A stretch of 64,000 nt of DNA, from NCBI RefSeq assembly GCF_900105725.1, contig NZ_FNLM01000034.1:2914001-2978000 (forward strand), written 5' to 3'. The position numbers and the translations under genes are program-made. This DNA is from Gordonia westfalica. Its GTDB lineage: Bacteria; Actinomycetota; Actinomycetes; Mycobacteriales; Mycobacteriaceae. Under the pieces are notes generated by a model that was given only the letters and a program-made list of their open reading frames with translations, made no database searches and had not been told where the DNA came from. Below, piece by piece: positions 47,097 through 57,580 of the stretch (its first letter is position 1; each line of letters starts with the position of its first letter).

Positions 47097-48044
47097 ATGT
47101 CCGAGATCAGCTCACCGTCGCCCTCCGGTCCGTCGTCGACCCCGCTGTACATCGACTTCGACGGCCACCGGACCATGCTCAAGTGGCACCGGGGCCGACG
47201 CCGCGCCGCCGATCCGGCGTTCACCGCCACCCGCATCGTCGAGGGCATGCGGCTCGGCGCCAGTATCGAAGTGGATCTGGTCATCCACGCCGACCGAGGT
47301 TTCGCGATTCTCCACGACCGCACCGTCGACCACGCGACCACCGGCACGGGCGCGATCGCGTCACTGCCGGCCGCCTACCTCCGCGGCCTGGCCCTGCGTG
47401 ACAACCACGGGAATCCGATCGACGAACGCGTACTGCTGCTCGAAGACCTCACCGAACTGTTCTCCGACATCGATATCGCGCCCACCTCGATCCTCCAACT
47501 CGATTTCAAGGAGGACGACGCCGCACTCGATCCACGGGCAGTGGACATATTCGCGCGGAGCGTCGAGCCGTTGGCCTCGCACTACATCCTGTCGTGCGGC
47601 GACGCGGCGGCCGTGGCGCGCCTGACGGCGGCCGCCCCCGGAATCCGCGTCGGCTACGACCCCTGCCATCGTGGCGCCGCCGACGCCGCGATCCGATCCG
47701 GGGATTTCGACGGTTTCGTCGCGCGGGCCCTCGCCGCGTCACCGGATGCCGAGATGATCTACCTCGAGAACCGGTTGATCCTCGCCGCGGACCGCCGTGG
47801 GTACGACCTGGTCGGCGCGTTCCACCGGCACGACCGGCTCGTCGACGGCTACACCGTCACCCGCATCGGACCGGACGCGGTCCCGGAGATCAAGCGGCTC
47901 CTGCAATTGCGGGTGGATCAGATCACCACCGACGATCCGGAGGGGCTCGCCGCACTCGATCTCGAGCGCACCCCGTCGAGCAGAGGGGAACGACTGGTCC
48001 GCTGGGTCCGGCGCACCGCGGGTGCCGGCCGGTCAGACGTGTAG
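47097..48044 (+). CDS. Glycerophosphodiester phosphodiesterase-like protein
   Basis: 315 residues. The GDPD core is readable: HRG in WHRGRRRAA, the metal-ligand pair in IEVDLVIHADRGFAILHD, and the terminal HDRTVDHATTG. These match the catalytic His and acidic residues of the TIM-barrel family that releases glycerol 3-phosphate. No signal peptide is seen, so it is likely cytoplasmic. GGAGGAC precedes the ATG. Its end overlaps the convergent DUF2752 gene by 12 bp. Confidence 0.82.
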   Translation: MSEISSPSPSGPSSTPLYIDFDGHRTMLKWHRGRRRAADPAFTATRIVEGMRLGASIEVDLVIHADRGFAILHDRTVDHATTGTGAIASLPAAYLRGLALRDNHGNPIDERVLLLEDLTELFSDIDIAPTSILQLDFKEDDAALDPRAVDIFARSVEPLASHYILSCGDAAAVARLTAAAPGIRVGYDPCHRGAADAAIRSGDFDGFVARALAASPDAEMIYLENRLILAADRRGYDLVGAFHRHDRLVDGYTVTRIGPDAVPEIKRLLQLRVDQITTDDPEGLAALDLERTPSSRGERLVRWVRRTAGAGRSDV

Positions 48045-48506
48045 CGACCAGAACGGTTCCACCGGGACGTTCCGGACGACGAACCAGCCCAGCACGACGA
48101 CGAGTACGACGACCGCCGACCAGCGCATGTTCTGCCAGCCGCGAATCCGCCGGCCGGTCCACAGCCGCAGGCAATAGGCGCCGAATGCGAAGAGCAGCAA
48201 CCCGATCGCCAGCACACCGACCGCGTTGTAATGGAGGGCCGCCGGGAGGTCGCCGTGCAGGAGCGAGTAGAGCGCACGCTGCGATCCGCAGCCGGGACAG
48301 GTCACGTCGAGGAGAAGTTTGGTGGGACATACCGGGAGAACACCACCCGGGGTGGTGGGGTCACCCAGCAGCACTGCGGCACAGCAGATCCCGGCTCCGA
48401 CGACCACTGTCGCCGGACCCAGGATCCGATGGCCGGAGAGGGCCGACGCCCGTCCGAGGACGGCCTTCTCGAACCGCTCAGTACGTGGACGTGGTGGCGC
48501 TTGCAC
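48033..48506 (-). CDS. DUF2752 membrane protein
   Basis: 157 residues with three helices. VCPTKLLLDVTCPGCGSQRALYSL is the family signature; the conserved CPGCG hints at metal binding or a redox site. The start overlaps the end of the dispanin-like gene by 29 bp; a later start may be used. The function is unknown. Confidence 0.82.
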   Translation of the reverse strand: MQAPPRPRTERFEKAVLGRASALSGHRILGPATVVVGAGICCAAVLLGDPTTPGGVLPVCPTKLLLDVTCPGCGSQRALYSLLHGDLPAALHYNAVGVLAIGLLLFAFGAYCLRLWTGRRIRGWQNMRWSAVVVLVVVLGWFVVRNVPVEPFWSLHV

Positions 48507-48849
48507 CGATGATCAAGACCGCGATGACGAAGTAGGCGACGACGATGAGGATCGATCCGACGACACCGATGATCGCGCCCCACATCGCCCACTTCTTGGC
48601 GTCGTCGGCCGCTTTCTGGGCTCCTGCGAAATCTCCGGCGGCCCACAGCTTGCTGACCGAGGTGGACTTGACGATCGCGACGATCCCCAGAGGCAGGCAG
48701 CACAGGACGGTCGTCAGGATCGCCCACACGAGGTTGTTGTCCGGCTCCGGACCGGGCGCCACGCCACCCGGATATGAACCATACGGTTGCTGTCCGTATC
48801 CAGGCGCACCGTAGTTCGGCTGCTGGTTCGGATCATAGGGATAGCTCAT
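48478..48849 (-). CDS. CD225/dispanin-family membrane protein
   Basis: 123 residues. A Tyr/Gly/Pro/Gln-rich N-terminus (NYGAPGYGQQPYGSYPGG) is followed by two helices: LVWAILTTVLCCLPLGIVAIV, typical of the CD225 intramembrane helix, then the loop with Lys/Ala-rich repeats (GDFAGAQKAADDAKKW) and a second helix. The family is related to eukaryotic IFITM proteins; bacterial roles are unclear. It is cotranscribed with the DUF2752 gene. Confidence 0.85.
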   Translation of the reverse strand: MSYPYDPNQQPNYGAPGYGQQPYGSYPGGVAPGPEPDNNLVWAILTTVLCCLPLGIVAIVKSTSVSKLWAAGDFAGAQKAADDAKKWAMWGAIIGVVGSILIVVAYFVIAVLIIGASATTSTY

Positions 48850-48945
48850 CTGCGCCCTTTCGATTCTCGCTGAGAACTCCAGGAGCGTAACCGACCCGCA
48901 CCGTGTTCGGCGGATCGGGAAATCAGATTGCTTCCAACGGTATAC

Positions 48946-48977
48946 GCGCAACGTTCCCGCAGGCGAGAACGTTGCGC
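48946..48977 (-). terminator. Hairpin after purL
   Basis: 11-bp perfect arms (48946-48956 with 48967-48977) around a 10-nt loop, 18 bp past the purL stop on the minus strand. No long T tract follows. Confidence 0.65.
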
Positions 48978-48994
48978 GCTACAACGAGACGGAT

Positions 48995-51292
48995 CTACGC
49001 GGTGTCGCCGAAGAGACGCGGCAGCGTCGCCTCGCGCACCTCGCGCAGCTCGGTGAGCGGCACGGAGAAGTAGTCCTGGATCTCGACCTCGTCGCTGCCC
49101 TGATCCACCACGCCGATGCGGGTCCACGGCATCTCGCGGGCGTCGAGCATCGCGGTGAAGCGCGACTCCTCGGTGCGCGGCACGGCGACCAGCACGCGTC
49201 CGGCCGATTCGGAGAACAGCCAGACGAAGGGGTCGGCGTCCTCGGGCAGCAGGATCCGGCAGCCGGTCTCGCCGGCCAGCGCCGCCTCGACGACGGTCTG
49301 GACGAGTCCGCCCTCACTGAGATCGTGTGCGGCCGAGATCAATCCGTCGCGCGACGACGCGGTCAGGATCTCCGACAGCAGGCGCTCGCGTTCGAGGTCG
49401 ACCTGCGGGGGCACACCACCGAGGTGGTCGTAGGCGACCTGCGCCCAGATCGAGCCGTCGAACTCGTCGCGCGTCTCGCCGAGGAGGATCAGCGTCTCGC
49501 CCGGTTCGGTGCCGAAGCCCGTCGGGATGCGGCGATGGACGTCATCGATCACTCCGAGAACACCGATCACCGGGGTCGGGAGGATCGCCGTCGCACCGGT
49601 CTGGTTGTAGAAGCTCACGTTGCCGCCGGTGACCGGGATGCCCAGCTGCGCACAGCCGTCGGCGAGGCCGCGGACCGCCTGCTGGAACTGCCACATCACC
49701 GCCGGGTCCTCGGGCGAACCGAAGTTGAGGCAGTTGGTGACGGCCTTGGGCGTCGCGCCCGAGACGGCGACGTTGCGGTAGGCCTCGGCCAGCGCCAGCT
49801 GCGCGCCGCGGTACGGGTCGAGGAAGGTGTAGCGGCCCGACGCGTCGGTCGCCAGCGCGATTCCGCGTCCGGTCTTCTCGTCGATGCGGATCATGCCGGA
49901 GTCGGCGTGCTCGGCCAGGACGGTGTTGCCGCGGACGTAGCGGTCGTACTGGTCGGTGATGAACTTGCGGCTGCACAGCGCCGGGCTGGCGAGCATCGCC
50001 AGCAGCGTCTCACGCAGCTGATCCGGCGTGCTCGGACGCTTCAGCGGTTCGGTGGTCGAGGCGATCACGGTGTCCTGCCAGTCCGGACGCGCCACCGGGC
50101 GCTCGTAGACCGGGCCGTCATGGGCGACGGTGCGCGGCGGCACGTCGACGACGGTCTCGCCGTTCCAGGTGATGACCAGGTGGTCGCCGTCGGTGACCTC
50201 GCCGATCACCGTGGCGAGCACGTCCCACTTCTTGCAGACCTCGAGGAAGGCGTCGACGTTCTCCGGCGCGACGACGGCGCACATGCGTTCCTGCGACTCG
50301 CTGGAGAGCACCTCGGCCGGGGTCATGCCCTCGGCGCGCATCGGCACCTTCTCCAGGTCGATGTGCATGCCGCCGTCCCCGGCCGCCGCGAGTTCGCTGG
50401 TGGCGCAGGACAATCCGGCACCGCCGAGATCCTGGATACCCACCACGAGTCCAGCGTGGTACAGCTCGAGACAGCACTCGATGAGCACCTTCTCGGTGAA
50501 CGGGTCGCCGACCTGAACACTCGGGAGCTTCTTACGGCTCGGGCCGGAGCTCTCACCGTCGTCGTCGAAGGTCTCCGACGCCAGCACGGACACGCCACCG
50601 ATGCCGTCGAGGCCGGTGCGCGCGCCGAACAGGATGATCTTGTTGCCGGTGCCCGACGCGAACGCCAGGTGCAGGTCCTCGGTCCGCAGCACCCCCGCGC
50701 ACAGGGCGTTGACCAACGGGTTGCCCGCGTAGCTGGCGTCGAAGACGGTCTCGCCGCCGATGTTGGGCAGTCCGAGCGAGTTGCCATAGCCGCCCACACC
50801 GCGCACCACACCGTCGACGACGCGTCGGGTGTCGGGAGCGTCGGCCGGGCCGAAGCGCAGCTGATCCATGACCGCGATCGGCCGCGCGCCCATCGCCATG
50901 ATGTCGCGGACGATGCCACCGACACCGGTCGCGGCACCCTGGTAGGGCTCCACGTAGCTGGGATGGTTGTGCGACTCGACCTTGAAGGTCACCGCCCAGC
51001 CGTCGCCGATGTCGACGACGCCGGCGTTCTCGCCGATACCGGCGAGCATGCCGGCCCGCATCTCCTCGGTGGTGGTCTCTCCGAAGTAGCGGAGATGGAC
51101 CTTCGACGACTTGTAGCTGCAGTGCTCGGACCACATCACCGAGTACATGGCGAGCTCGGCGTCGGTGGGTCGACGGCCCAGTATCTCGCGGATCCGGGCG
51201 TACTCGTCGTCCTTGAGACCGAGTTCGCGGAACGGTTGCGGATGATCCGGGGTCGAGGAAGCAGCTGAGACGGTATCCACCTGGGCACTCAC
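48995..51292 (-). CDS. purL: FGAM synthase subunit PurL (short type)
   Basis: 765 residues, the size of the PurL that works with PurQ and PurS. It turns FGAR, ATP and glutamine-derived ammonia into FGAM. Motifs in order are [26 protein letters not shown], the two AIRS-type repeats with [16 protein letters not shown] and [27 protein letters not shown], and the catalytic [11 protein letters not shown] 51292 gives the known MSAQ-like start. purQ and purS are not in the window. Confidence 0.95.
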   Translation of the reverse strand: MSAQVDTVSAASSTPDHPQPFRELGLKDDEYARIREILGRRPTDAELAMYSVMWSEHCSYKSSKVHLRYFGETTTEEMRAGMLAGIGENAGVVDIGDGWAVTFKVESHNHPSYVEPYQGAATGVGGIVRDIMAMGARPIAVMDQLRFGPADAPDTRRVVDGVVRGVGGYGNSLGLPNIGGETVFDASYAGNPLVNALCAGVLRTEDLHLAFASGTGNKIILFGARTGLDGIGGVSVLASETFDDDGESSGPSRKKLPSVQVGDPFTEKVLIECCLELYHAGLVVGIQDLGGAGLSCATSELAAAGDGGMHIDLEKVPMRAEGMTPAEVLSSESQERMCAVVAPENVDAFLEVCKKWDVLATVIGEVTDGDHLVITWNGETVVDVPPRTVAHDGPVYERPVARPDWQDTVIASTTEPLKRPSTPDQLRETLLAMLASPALCSRKFITDQYDRYVRGNTVLAEHADSGMIRIDEKTGRGIALATDASGRYTFLDPYRGAQLALAEAYRNVAVSGATPKAVTNCLNFGSPEDPAVMWQFQQAVRGLADGCAQLGIPVTGGNVSFYNQTGATAILPTPVIGVLGVIDDVHRRIPTGFGTEPGETLILLGETRDEFDGSIWAQVAYDHLGGVPPQVDLERERLLSEILTASSRDGLISAAHDLSEGGLVQTVVEAALAGETGCRILLPEDADPFVWLFSESAGRVLVAVPRTEESRFTAMLDAREMPWTRIGVVDQGSDEVEIQDYFSVPLTELREVREATLPRLFGDTA

Positions 51293-51498
51293 GCTGACAA
51301 GTCTAGGCGGGCCCGGCCCGTCGGAGGCGGCGGGGCGGACCATCAGGCCTTCGGCGGCCCTCCCCTGGGACATCTGTTCCCGGGACGGGCCCGATCTCGG
51401 GATAGTCTGTTCACTCGAGCCGCGCAGTGCGCGGGACGTGCGCGGGGGTGCCACACGCCGACGCCGCGTCGGGCACGACGTTGACACAGGGGGATGAG

Positions 51499-53283
51499 AT
51501 GGCCGATGTCCGGAAGGCGAGGGCACTCTTCGAGCTGGGCGTCCTGTCCTTGAACATCCCGGTCGACGGCCAGGAACCGATCAACAATCCCGCGCAGGCC
51601 ACCAAGGCGTTCACCCGCGCGACCGAGTGGGACCCCTCGCTCGGCGACGCCTGGATCGGGCGCCTGGCCTGCGGCGACAAGAGCGACGAGGTCCTGCTGG
51701 GGCTGTACCGGGCTCGCGCGTCCATCGGTGCGGAACAGCGGCGCCTCGGGCTTCCCCCGGGGACGATCGCCGGTCGCTGGTACACCGGGATGCACATCGA
51801 CTATCCGGCGATGACCGCGATCGACGCGACGGCCGCCTATGCCTCCAGCCTCATCCGTGGCGCCGACTACGCCGGTGCCGAGGAGGTGCTCGACGAGATC
51901 CCGCCCGCACACCGCCTGCCGATCGTCGAGTTCATCCGCGCCCACCTGCACTTCGCGACCAAACGGTGGCCCGACGTGCTGGCCGCGCTGACCCGCTCGG
52001 ACCGGTGGGGGGACACGGTCATGCAGGCCGTGGCCGACTACATGGCCGGAACAGCCTGCGTGAGCCTGGGGATGCTCGGCGAGGGCATGCGTCGCCTGCA
52101 GAACGCCATCGACGGCCCGATCGCCGCATGCTCGACGGCGGCGATGTTCGCCTATGCCCTCGCACTCCGCGAACAGGGGCATGAGGAGAAGGCGAAGGCC
52201 ATGCTCGAGCAGGTCTACGCACGCAATCCGGAATACACCGCCGCGGCGCAGGCCATACAGTCCCCGTCCTTCCGCCTCGCCCTCACGACGCCCGAGCAGA
52301 TCGCCGAACGCAGCAACCCCTGGGACCCGGCCTCGGTGCCGGACCGGAATCAGACCCTGGTGTCGCCGGACGGAGCCGACGGCGCCCCCGAGAACGAGCT
52401 GGTGACCGCGGCCCAGCGCGAGCTGGACGAACAGATCGGACTGGAGTCGGTCAAACAGCAGGTCGCCAAGTTGCAGTCGGCGGCCACCCTCGCCCGGGTT
52501 CGGGCCGACCGCGGACTCTCGACGTCGGCGCGCAGCCTGCACCTGGCCTTCACCGGGCCGCCCGGAACCGGTAAGACGACGGTCGCCCGGATCGTCGCCA
52601 AGATCTACTGCGGGCTCGGCTTCATCAAGTCCGACAAGGTCGTGGAGGCGACCCGCCGCGACCTGGTCGGAGAGCATCTCGGTTCCACCGCCATCAAGAC
52701 GTCGGCGCTCATCGACTCGGCCATGGACGGTGTGCTGTTCATCGACGAGGCGTACACCCTGATCCAGAAGGGCCTGTCGGGAGGCGACGCGTTCGGCCGC
52801 GAGGCCGTCGACACCCTGCTGGCCCGGATGGAAGACGACCGCGATCGTCTCGTCGTGATCATCGCCGGCTACGACTCGGAGATCGACCGGTTCCTGTCCG
52901 CCAACGACGGCCTCGCGTCGCGTTTCGCACGACGCGTCCGATTCGAGTCGTACACACCGCAGGAACTCGCGCAGATCGGCGAGTTCATCGCACGCAAACG
53001 CGATTCGGTCCTCACCCCGGAGGCGGCCGCCGAACTCGAGCAGGCGTGCGCGCCGCTCTACCACGACGTCCGTGAACACGACGGCGGTACGCGTCGTGCC
53101 ACCGATCTGGCCGGCAACGGTCGCTTCATCCGCAACATCGTCGAGGCCGCCGAGGAGGAACGCGAGTTCCGGCTCAGCTCGGCCGGCGACCTCGCCTCGT
53201 TGTCCGCCGACGATCTGATGCGCATCGAACTCGCCGATGTCCGGTCCGCCATCTCCGGTGTGCTGTCGGGTTTGAGACGCTGA
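51499..53283 (+). CDS. eccA: EccA-type type VII secretion AAA+ ATPase, orphan
   Basis: 594 residues, the EccA length. The first 280 residues form a TPR-like helical domain ([24 protein letters not shown]), and the C-terminal CbxX/CfqX AAA+ domain has Walker [10 protein letters not shown] near residue 355, Walker [10 protein letters not shown] and the sensor/Arg segment [11 protein letters not shown]. EccA proteins unfold or recognise ESX substrates in the cytosol. No EccB, EccC, EccD, Esx or PE/PPE gene is nearby, so it may serve a distant ESX locus or have another role. The start ATG 51499 follows GGGGG. Confidence 0.87.
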   Translation: MADVRKARALFELGVLSLNIPVDGQEPINNPAQATKAFTRATEWDPSLGDAWIGRLACGDKSDEVLLGLYRARASIGAEQRRLGLPPGTIAGRWYTGMHIDYPAMTAIDATAAYASSLIRGADYAGAEEVLDEIPPAHRLPIVEFIRAHLHFATKRWPDVLAALTRSDRWGDTVMQAVADYMAGTACVSLGMLGEGMRRLQNAIDGPIAACSTAAMFAYALALREQGHEEKAKAMLEQVYARNPEYTAAAQAIQSPSFRLALTTPEQIAERSNPWDPASVPDRNQTLVSPDGADGAPENELVTAAQRELDEQIGLESVKQQVAKLQSAATLARVRADRGLSTSARSLHLAFTGPPGTGKTTVARIVAKIYCGLGFIKSDKVVEATRRDLVGEHLGSTAIKTSALIDSAMDGVLFIDEAYTLIQKGLSGGDAFGREAVDTLLARMEDDRDRLVVIIAGYDSEIDRFLSANDGLASRFARRVRFESYTPQELAQIGEFIARKRDSVLTPEAAAELEQACAPLYHDVREHDGGTRRATDLAGNGRFIRNIVEAAEEEREFRLSSAGDLASLSADDLMRIELADVRSAISGVLSGLRR

Positions 53284-53333
53284 CGGTCTTCCACCACAGC
53301 ATCACCGTTCTCGCATTCCCAGAGAGGTTCCCC

Positions 53334-53789
53334 ATGCCCGTCCCTCGCACCCGTATGCCCCGCACCCGTCTGCCCCGCACCCGTCTGCTCGGTTCCGGCC
53401 TGCTCGCCGGCGCAGTGGTGCTGTCGCTGTCGCTCGCCGGCTGCTCGTCCGACGACTCCGAACCGGCACCGTCCGCGACCGTCACCGAACAGACCACCGC
53501 GCCGCAGACCCCCGCGGAGCAGAGCACGTCGGCGGCGCCGAACTCCACGGCCCGGCCCCAGACGAGCGCCCGGCAGACGGCGGGGAGCTCCGCGGATGCC
53601 GGCGACCCCAAGGCCCTGAGCTGCCGCGACTTCCGGGCGCTCGAGGACGAGGGCCGTGCGGCTGCCGTGGCGGCGCTCGGGGTCAAGTCGAACGCCGATC
53701 AGGTCGCCACCGTGGCGGCGACGGCCTGCCTCGGTCGTCTCGACGACAAGGTCGCCGACGTTGTCGGTGAACTCGTGCCCACTCGCTGA
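53334..53789 (+). CDS. HdeA-like lipoprotein with repeated signal peptide
   Basis: 151 residues. The N-terminal region repeats PRTRL/M three times (a 15-bp tandem unit), then the hydrophobic core and lipobox LAGC. A Thr/Ala/Pro-rich linker leads to a short domain with two Cys (LSCRDFRALEDEG and ATACLGRLDD) of HdeA-like pattern. The second lipoprotein downstream has the same pattern, so they are paralogues. HdeA proteins are periplasmic acid chaperones; that role here is a guess. A start at ATG 53355 would remove part of the repeat. Confidence 0.75.
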   Translation: MPVPRTRMPRTRLPRTRLLGSGLLAGAVVLSLSLAGCSSDDSEPAPSATVTEQTTAPQTPAEQSTSAAPNSTARPQTSARQTAGSSADAGDPKALSCRDFRALEDEGRAAAVAALGVKSNADQVATVAATACLGRLDDKVADVVGELVPTR

Positions 53790-53803
53790 TACTTTCGTTA
53801 TCC

Positions 53804-54343
53804 ATGAACGCCCGCCCGTGGACAGTGCTGCACGGCCCCTTGTTCTCGCGCAGCAATCCGCTTGACCGCGAACACGCAGCACCGCGCATCAGCGCCTACA
53901 TCTACGGCAACATCCTGATCCTCGCCGCGCTGATCCCGTTGCACCTCACCGACGACTTCGTGGGCATCCTGATCCTGCTGGGCACGGCGGCGTCGACCTT
54001 CGTCGCGCATGTCTTCGCCGAGGCGGTGGGACGACGCGTGCACGAGGGCGCGATCCATCCGACGAAGACGACAGTGCTGCACCATCTTCGGGACTCGGTG
54101 CCGATCCTGTCCTCGGCATCGGTGCCGTGTCTCATCCTGGCGATGGCGTGGGTCGGCTGGATCGAACCCCGCACCGCCCAGTTGGCCGCCGAGATCGTGA
54201 TCCTGCTGCGTATCGGCGGAACGGTCTTCGTCATCGATCGACTGAACAACGAAAGACCAAATCGCGCAACGTTGATCGGTGCGACGGCGGTCACCGTGGT
54301 GGCGACCGTCATCGTCGTGATCAAGGTCGTGCTGACGCACTGA
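53804..54343 (+). CDS. Small membrane protein of unknown function
   Basis: 179 residues with four to five helices (ISAYIYGNILILAALIPLHL, FVGILILLGTAASTFVA, LSSASVPCLILAMAWVGWI, LIGATAVTVVATVIVVIKVVL). The charged segment AEAVGRRVHEGAIHPTK lies between. No family recognised. It sits 14 bp after the first HdeA-like lipoprotein and before the second, so the three may form one unit. Confidence 0.72.
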   Translation: MNARPWTVLHGPLFSRSNPLDREHAAPRISAYIYGNILILAALIPLHLTDDFVGILILLGTAASTFVAHVFAEAVGRRVHEGAIHPTKTTVLHHLRDSVPILSSASVPCLILAMAWVGWIEPRTAQLAAEIVILLRIGGTVFVIDRLNNERPNRATLIGATAVTVVATVIVVIKVVLTH

Positions 54344-54453
54344 CCCAGTGCACGGCATTCGCTGTGAATCGCCGATCCTTGATGAGCAGACTGGTCGGAT
54401 ATCATCGCCCGCGAACGGATTATGCGATTTCACCTGACGACTCGGGGGACCTG

Positions 54454-54870
54454 GTGACCAGATTGCACATTCGCACGCTCGCGGCGACGCTACTCGTCAC
54501 CGCGGCGGCTGTTGGTTTCAGCGCCTGTACCACGGACGGCACTCCGCTCGCCTCACCATCGGATCTGAGCGCCCCGCCGACGAGCACCGCGTCGAACGAC
54601 GACGACTACGACTACCGCAGCCCGACGTCGACGACGGTTCCGCGCACGACCTCGACCGAACCGCCGATCTCGGACGTTCCGCCGCCACCCGACTCCACAA
54701 GCATCACCTGTCGGGAGTTCCTGACGATGGACAAGTCCCACCAGATCGCGGTGCTCAAGGGCGTCGGTGCGACCCGGAACTTCGAAGTGGTCGCCACCTT
54801 GTTCAGCATCACCTGTCGCGCCACACCGGACGCGACCATCTACGACCTGATACACAATCCGCCGCGCTGA
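54454..54870 (+). CDS. HdeA-like lipoprotein, second copy
   Basis: 138 residues. The signal peptide ends at the lipobox FSAC. After an Asp/Tyr/Ser/Thr/Pro linker (NDDDYDYRSPTS) a compact domain carries ITCREFLTMD and SITCRATPD, with two Cys about 33 residues apart as in HdeA/HdeB. The first copy has the same C-R-[DE]-F and V-A-T...C spacing. GTG 54454 is chosen because GGGGGAC precedes it by a few bases. The function is unknown. Confidence 0.75.
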   Translation: MTRLHIRTLAATLLVTAAAVGFSACTTDGTPLASPSDLSAPPTSTASNDDDYDYRSPTSTTVPRTTSTEPPISDVPPPPDSTSITCREFLTMDKSHQIAVLKGVGATRNFEVVATLFSITCRATPDATIYDLIHNPPR

Positions 54871-54909
54871 GCCGCCCCGCGAAGTCCTCGGACGTGGCCT
54901 CGGCGTGCG

Positions 54910-55689
54910 TCAGGCGCCGGCACCCTCGGTCGTCACGGTGAGGATCGCCTCGACGTACTCGGGTCGGCAGATGACGAGGTCGGGCAGGTAGGTGTCGTCG
55001 TTGTTGTAGACCAGCGGCGAACCGTCGATCCGCCCGCACCACAGGCCTTTTGCCTGTGCGACGGCCACCGGGGCGGCCGAATCCCATTCGTACTGGCCCC
55101 CGGCGTGTACATAGGCATCCGCCTCACCCCGGACCACCGCCATCGCCTTGGCCCCCGCCGAACCCATCGGCAGCAGTTCACCGCCGACGGCGGCCGCGAC
55201 CTCGTCGGCGAAAGCCGGTGGCCGCGAGGAGCTGACGACGACACGGGGCACGCCGGTGCGCGGCCGCGACGCCAGTCCCTCCGTGGGTTCGACGACCGTC
55301 TCGTCGTCGAGGTAGGTCACGCCGAGCGCCGGAAGCGCCACCGCACCGGCGATCAAGCCGCCGGTCGCCGACCACAACGCCACGTGGACGGCCCAGTCGG
55401 CGCGGCCTGCGCCGGGCTCGTATGTCCCGTACTCGCGCGTGCCGTCGACGGGATCGACGATCCACACACGCTCGGCCTGCAGCCTCGACTTGTCGTCGGC
55501 CGACTCCTCCGACAGCACCGCGTCGTCGGGTCGCTCCTCGGCGAGGCGCCGTAGGAGGAAGTCGTCGGACTGCCGGTCGCCGGCGTTGCCCAGTTCCTTG
55601 CCGGTCAGGCCGCTGGTCCGGCGGATGTCCAGGAGGAGCTCTCCTGCCGCGGTGGCCAGTTCGCCTGCGAGTGCTCGATCGTCGGTCAC
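54910..55689 (-). CDS. cysQ: 3'(2'),5'-bisphosphate nucleotidase CysQ
   Basis: 259 residues of the inositol-monophosphatase superfamily. Metal-site motifs are LSEESADD, DPVDGTREY and EWDSAAPVAVA. It removes the 3'-phosphate of PAP, which is made when PAPS is used, and so relieves inhibition of sulfate assimilation. It lies 28 bp after cysNC and continues that operon. GTG 55689 is the likely start. Confidence 0.92.
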   Translation of the reverse strand: MTDDRALAGELATAAGELLLDIRRTSGLTGKELGNAGDRQSDDFLLRRLAEERPDDAVLSEESADDKSRLQAERVWIVDPVDGTREYGTYEPGAGRADWAVHVALWSATGGLIAGAVALPALGVTYLDDETVVEPTEGLASRPRTGVPRVVVSSSRPPAFADEVAAAVGGELLPMGSAGAKAMAVVRGEADAYVHAGGQYEWDSAAPVAVAQAKGLWCGRIDGSPLVYNNDDTYLPDLVICRPEYVEAILTVTTEGAGA

Positions 55690-55717
55690 GGGTGTCCCCT
55701 TTCTGGCGGTCTGCCGG

Positions 55718-57580
55718 TCACAGTCCCAGGTTACGGAGAACCATGTCGGCGACGTCGGCGGGCGCTCCATCGGCGGGGGTGATGACGAGTTCTGCATCGG
55801 CCGGCCGTTCATACGGCGAGTCGATGCCGGTGAACTGACTGATCTCTCCCCTGCGGGCCTTGCCGTACAGGCCCTTCGGGTCCCGACGCTCGCACTCCTC
55901 GATCGGCGTGTCGACGAAGATCTCATAGAACGCGAGACCCCGCTGGGCGTGGATCTCGCGGGCGCGTTGCCGCTCCTCGGCGAACGGGCTGATCAGCGAC
56001 ACGATCGCGACCGCACCCGAGTCGGCGAACAGCGCCGCGACCTCGCTGGTCCGGCGGATGTTCTCGCGCCGGTCGTCGTCAGAGAAGCCCAGATCGGAGT
56101 TCAGGCCGTGTCGCAGGTTGTCACCGTCCATCAGATAGGCGGGCCTCCCCTCGGCCACGAAACGCCGCTCGAGTTCGACGGCCAGGGACGACTTCCCCGA
56201 ACCCGAGAGACCGGTCAGCCAGATGGTGGCACCTCGATGTGCGCGATGTTCGCGGGAGACCTTGCTGGCCTGCCAGACGATGTGACTGTCGTGGCTGACC
56301 GGCGCGGTGATCATGCCCGCGCCCACGGTGCGGTTGGTGGCCTCGTCGATGAGGATGAAGCTCCCGGTGTCGCGGTTGCGCCGGTACGAGTCGAACATGA
56401 CCGGCTCCTGGGTGTGCACGGTCACCCGGCCGATCTCGTTGAGCGACAACGCCTCGGCGTTCTCGTCGCGGTGCAACGAGTTGACGTCCAGCCGGTAGTT
56501 GAGGCCGGTGATCTGCGCACGGGTCAACCGGGTGCCGCACAGGAGTTGATATCGGTTGTGCGAGCGCAGTTCCGCGTCCTCGGCGAACCAGCACACCATC
56601 GCGTCGATGTCGCGTCCGACGTACGGCCGGTTGTTGGGCCGCGCGAGCACGTCGCCGCGCACGATGTCGATCTCGTCGGCGAGTTCCACCGACACCGCCA
56701 TCGATGCGAACGCCTCGTCGACGCCGACTCCGCCGGGAGCCCAGATCTCGGTGATCGTGGTGCTGAAACCGCTTGGCAACACGACGACCTCGTCGCCCTT
56801 GGCGAAAACACCACCCGCCACCGTGCCGGCGTACGCGCGATGGTCCGCACCGTCGCTGCGCTGTGGACGGATCACGTACTGCACCGGCAGGCGGGCATCG
56901 ATGAGGTTGCGATCCGACGCGATGTAGACGTGCTCGAGGTGGTTGAGGAGCGGACGGCCCTCGTACCACGGCATCGCGGCGGACTGCTCGACGACGTTGT
57001 CGCCACGCAGCGCCGACACCGGTATGAAAGTCAGGTCGACGACGTTCAGTTTGGTCGCGAAATCGATGAACTCGGCGCAGATCTCGTCGAAGCGCTCCTG
57101 CGACCAGTCGACGAGATCCATCTTGTTGACGCACACCGTCAGGTGCGGGATCCCGAGCAACGACGAGAGGAACGCGTGTCGCCGGGTCTGTTCCAGCACA
57201 CCCTTGCGGGCGTCGACGAGGATCATGGCCAGGTCTGCGGTCGACGCGCCGGTCACCATGTTGCGGGTGTACTGCACATGCCCGGGGGTGTCGGCGATGA
57301 TGAATTTCCGCCTGGGAGTGGCGAAGTAACGGTACGCGACGTCGATCGTGATGCCCTGCTCGCGTTCGGCCCGCAAACCGTCGGTCAGGAGCGCGAGGTT
57401 GGCGTACTCGTCGCCCCGCTCCGCACTGGTCCGCTCGATCGACTCGAGCTGGTCGGTAAAGATCGCCTTGGAGTCGTACAGCAACCGGCCGATCAGCGTC
57501 GACTTTCCGTCGTCGACGGACCCCGCGGTGGCGAGGCGCAACATCTCGGTGGCGCCCCCGACGGCGCTGGACCCGCTCAT
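55718..57580 (-). CDS. cysNC: Sulfate adenylyltransferase subunit 1 fused to APS kinase
   Basis: 620 residues, a known fusion in actinobacteria. The CysN half is an EF-Tu-like GTPase: G1 GSVDDGKST near residue 15, DTPGHVQY, NKMD. The CysC half has Walker A GLSGSGKSS near residue 460 and GLNSDLGFSDDDR. With CysD it makes APS using GTP hydrolysis, then PAPS. Its ATG shares one base with the cysD stop (TGATG). Confidence 0.95.
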   Translation of the reverse strand: MSGSSAVGGATEMLRLATAGSVDDGKSTLIGRLLYDSKAIFTDQLESIERTSAERGDEYANLALLTDGLRAEREQGITIDVAYRYFATPRRKFIIADTPGHVQYTRNMVTGASTADLAMILVDARKGVLEQTRRHAFLSSLLGIPHLTVCVNKMDLVDWSQERFDEICAEFIDFATKLNVVDLTFIPVSALRGDNVVEQSAAMPWYEGRPLLNHLEHVYIASDRNLIDARLPVQYVIRPQRSDGADHRAYAGTVAGGVFAKGDEVVVLPSGFSTTITEIWAPGGVGVDEAFASMAVSVELADEIDIVRGDVLARPNNRPYVGRDIDAMVCWFAEDAELRSHNRYQLLCGTRLTRAQITGLNYRLDVNSLHRDENAEALSLNEIGRVTVHTQEPVMFDSYRRNRDTGSFILIDEATNRTVGAGMITAPVSHDSHIVWQASKVSREHRAHRGATIWLTGLSGSGKSSLAVELERRFVAEGRPAYLMDGDNLRHGLNSDLGFSDDDRRENIRRTSEVAALFADSGAVAIVSLISPFAEERQRAREIHAQRGLAFYEIFVDTPIEECERRDPKGLYGKARRGEISQFTGIDSPYERPADAELVITPADGAPADVADMVLRNLGL

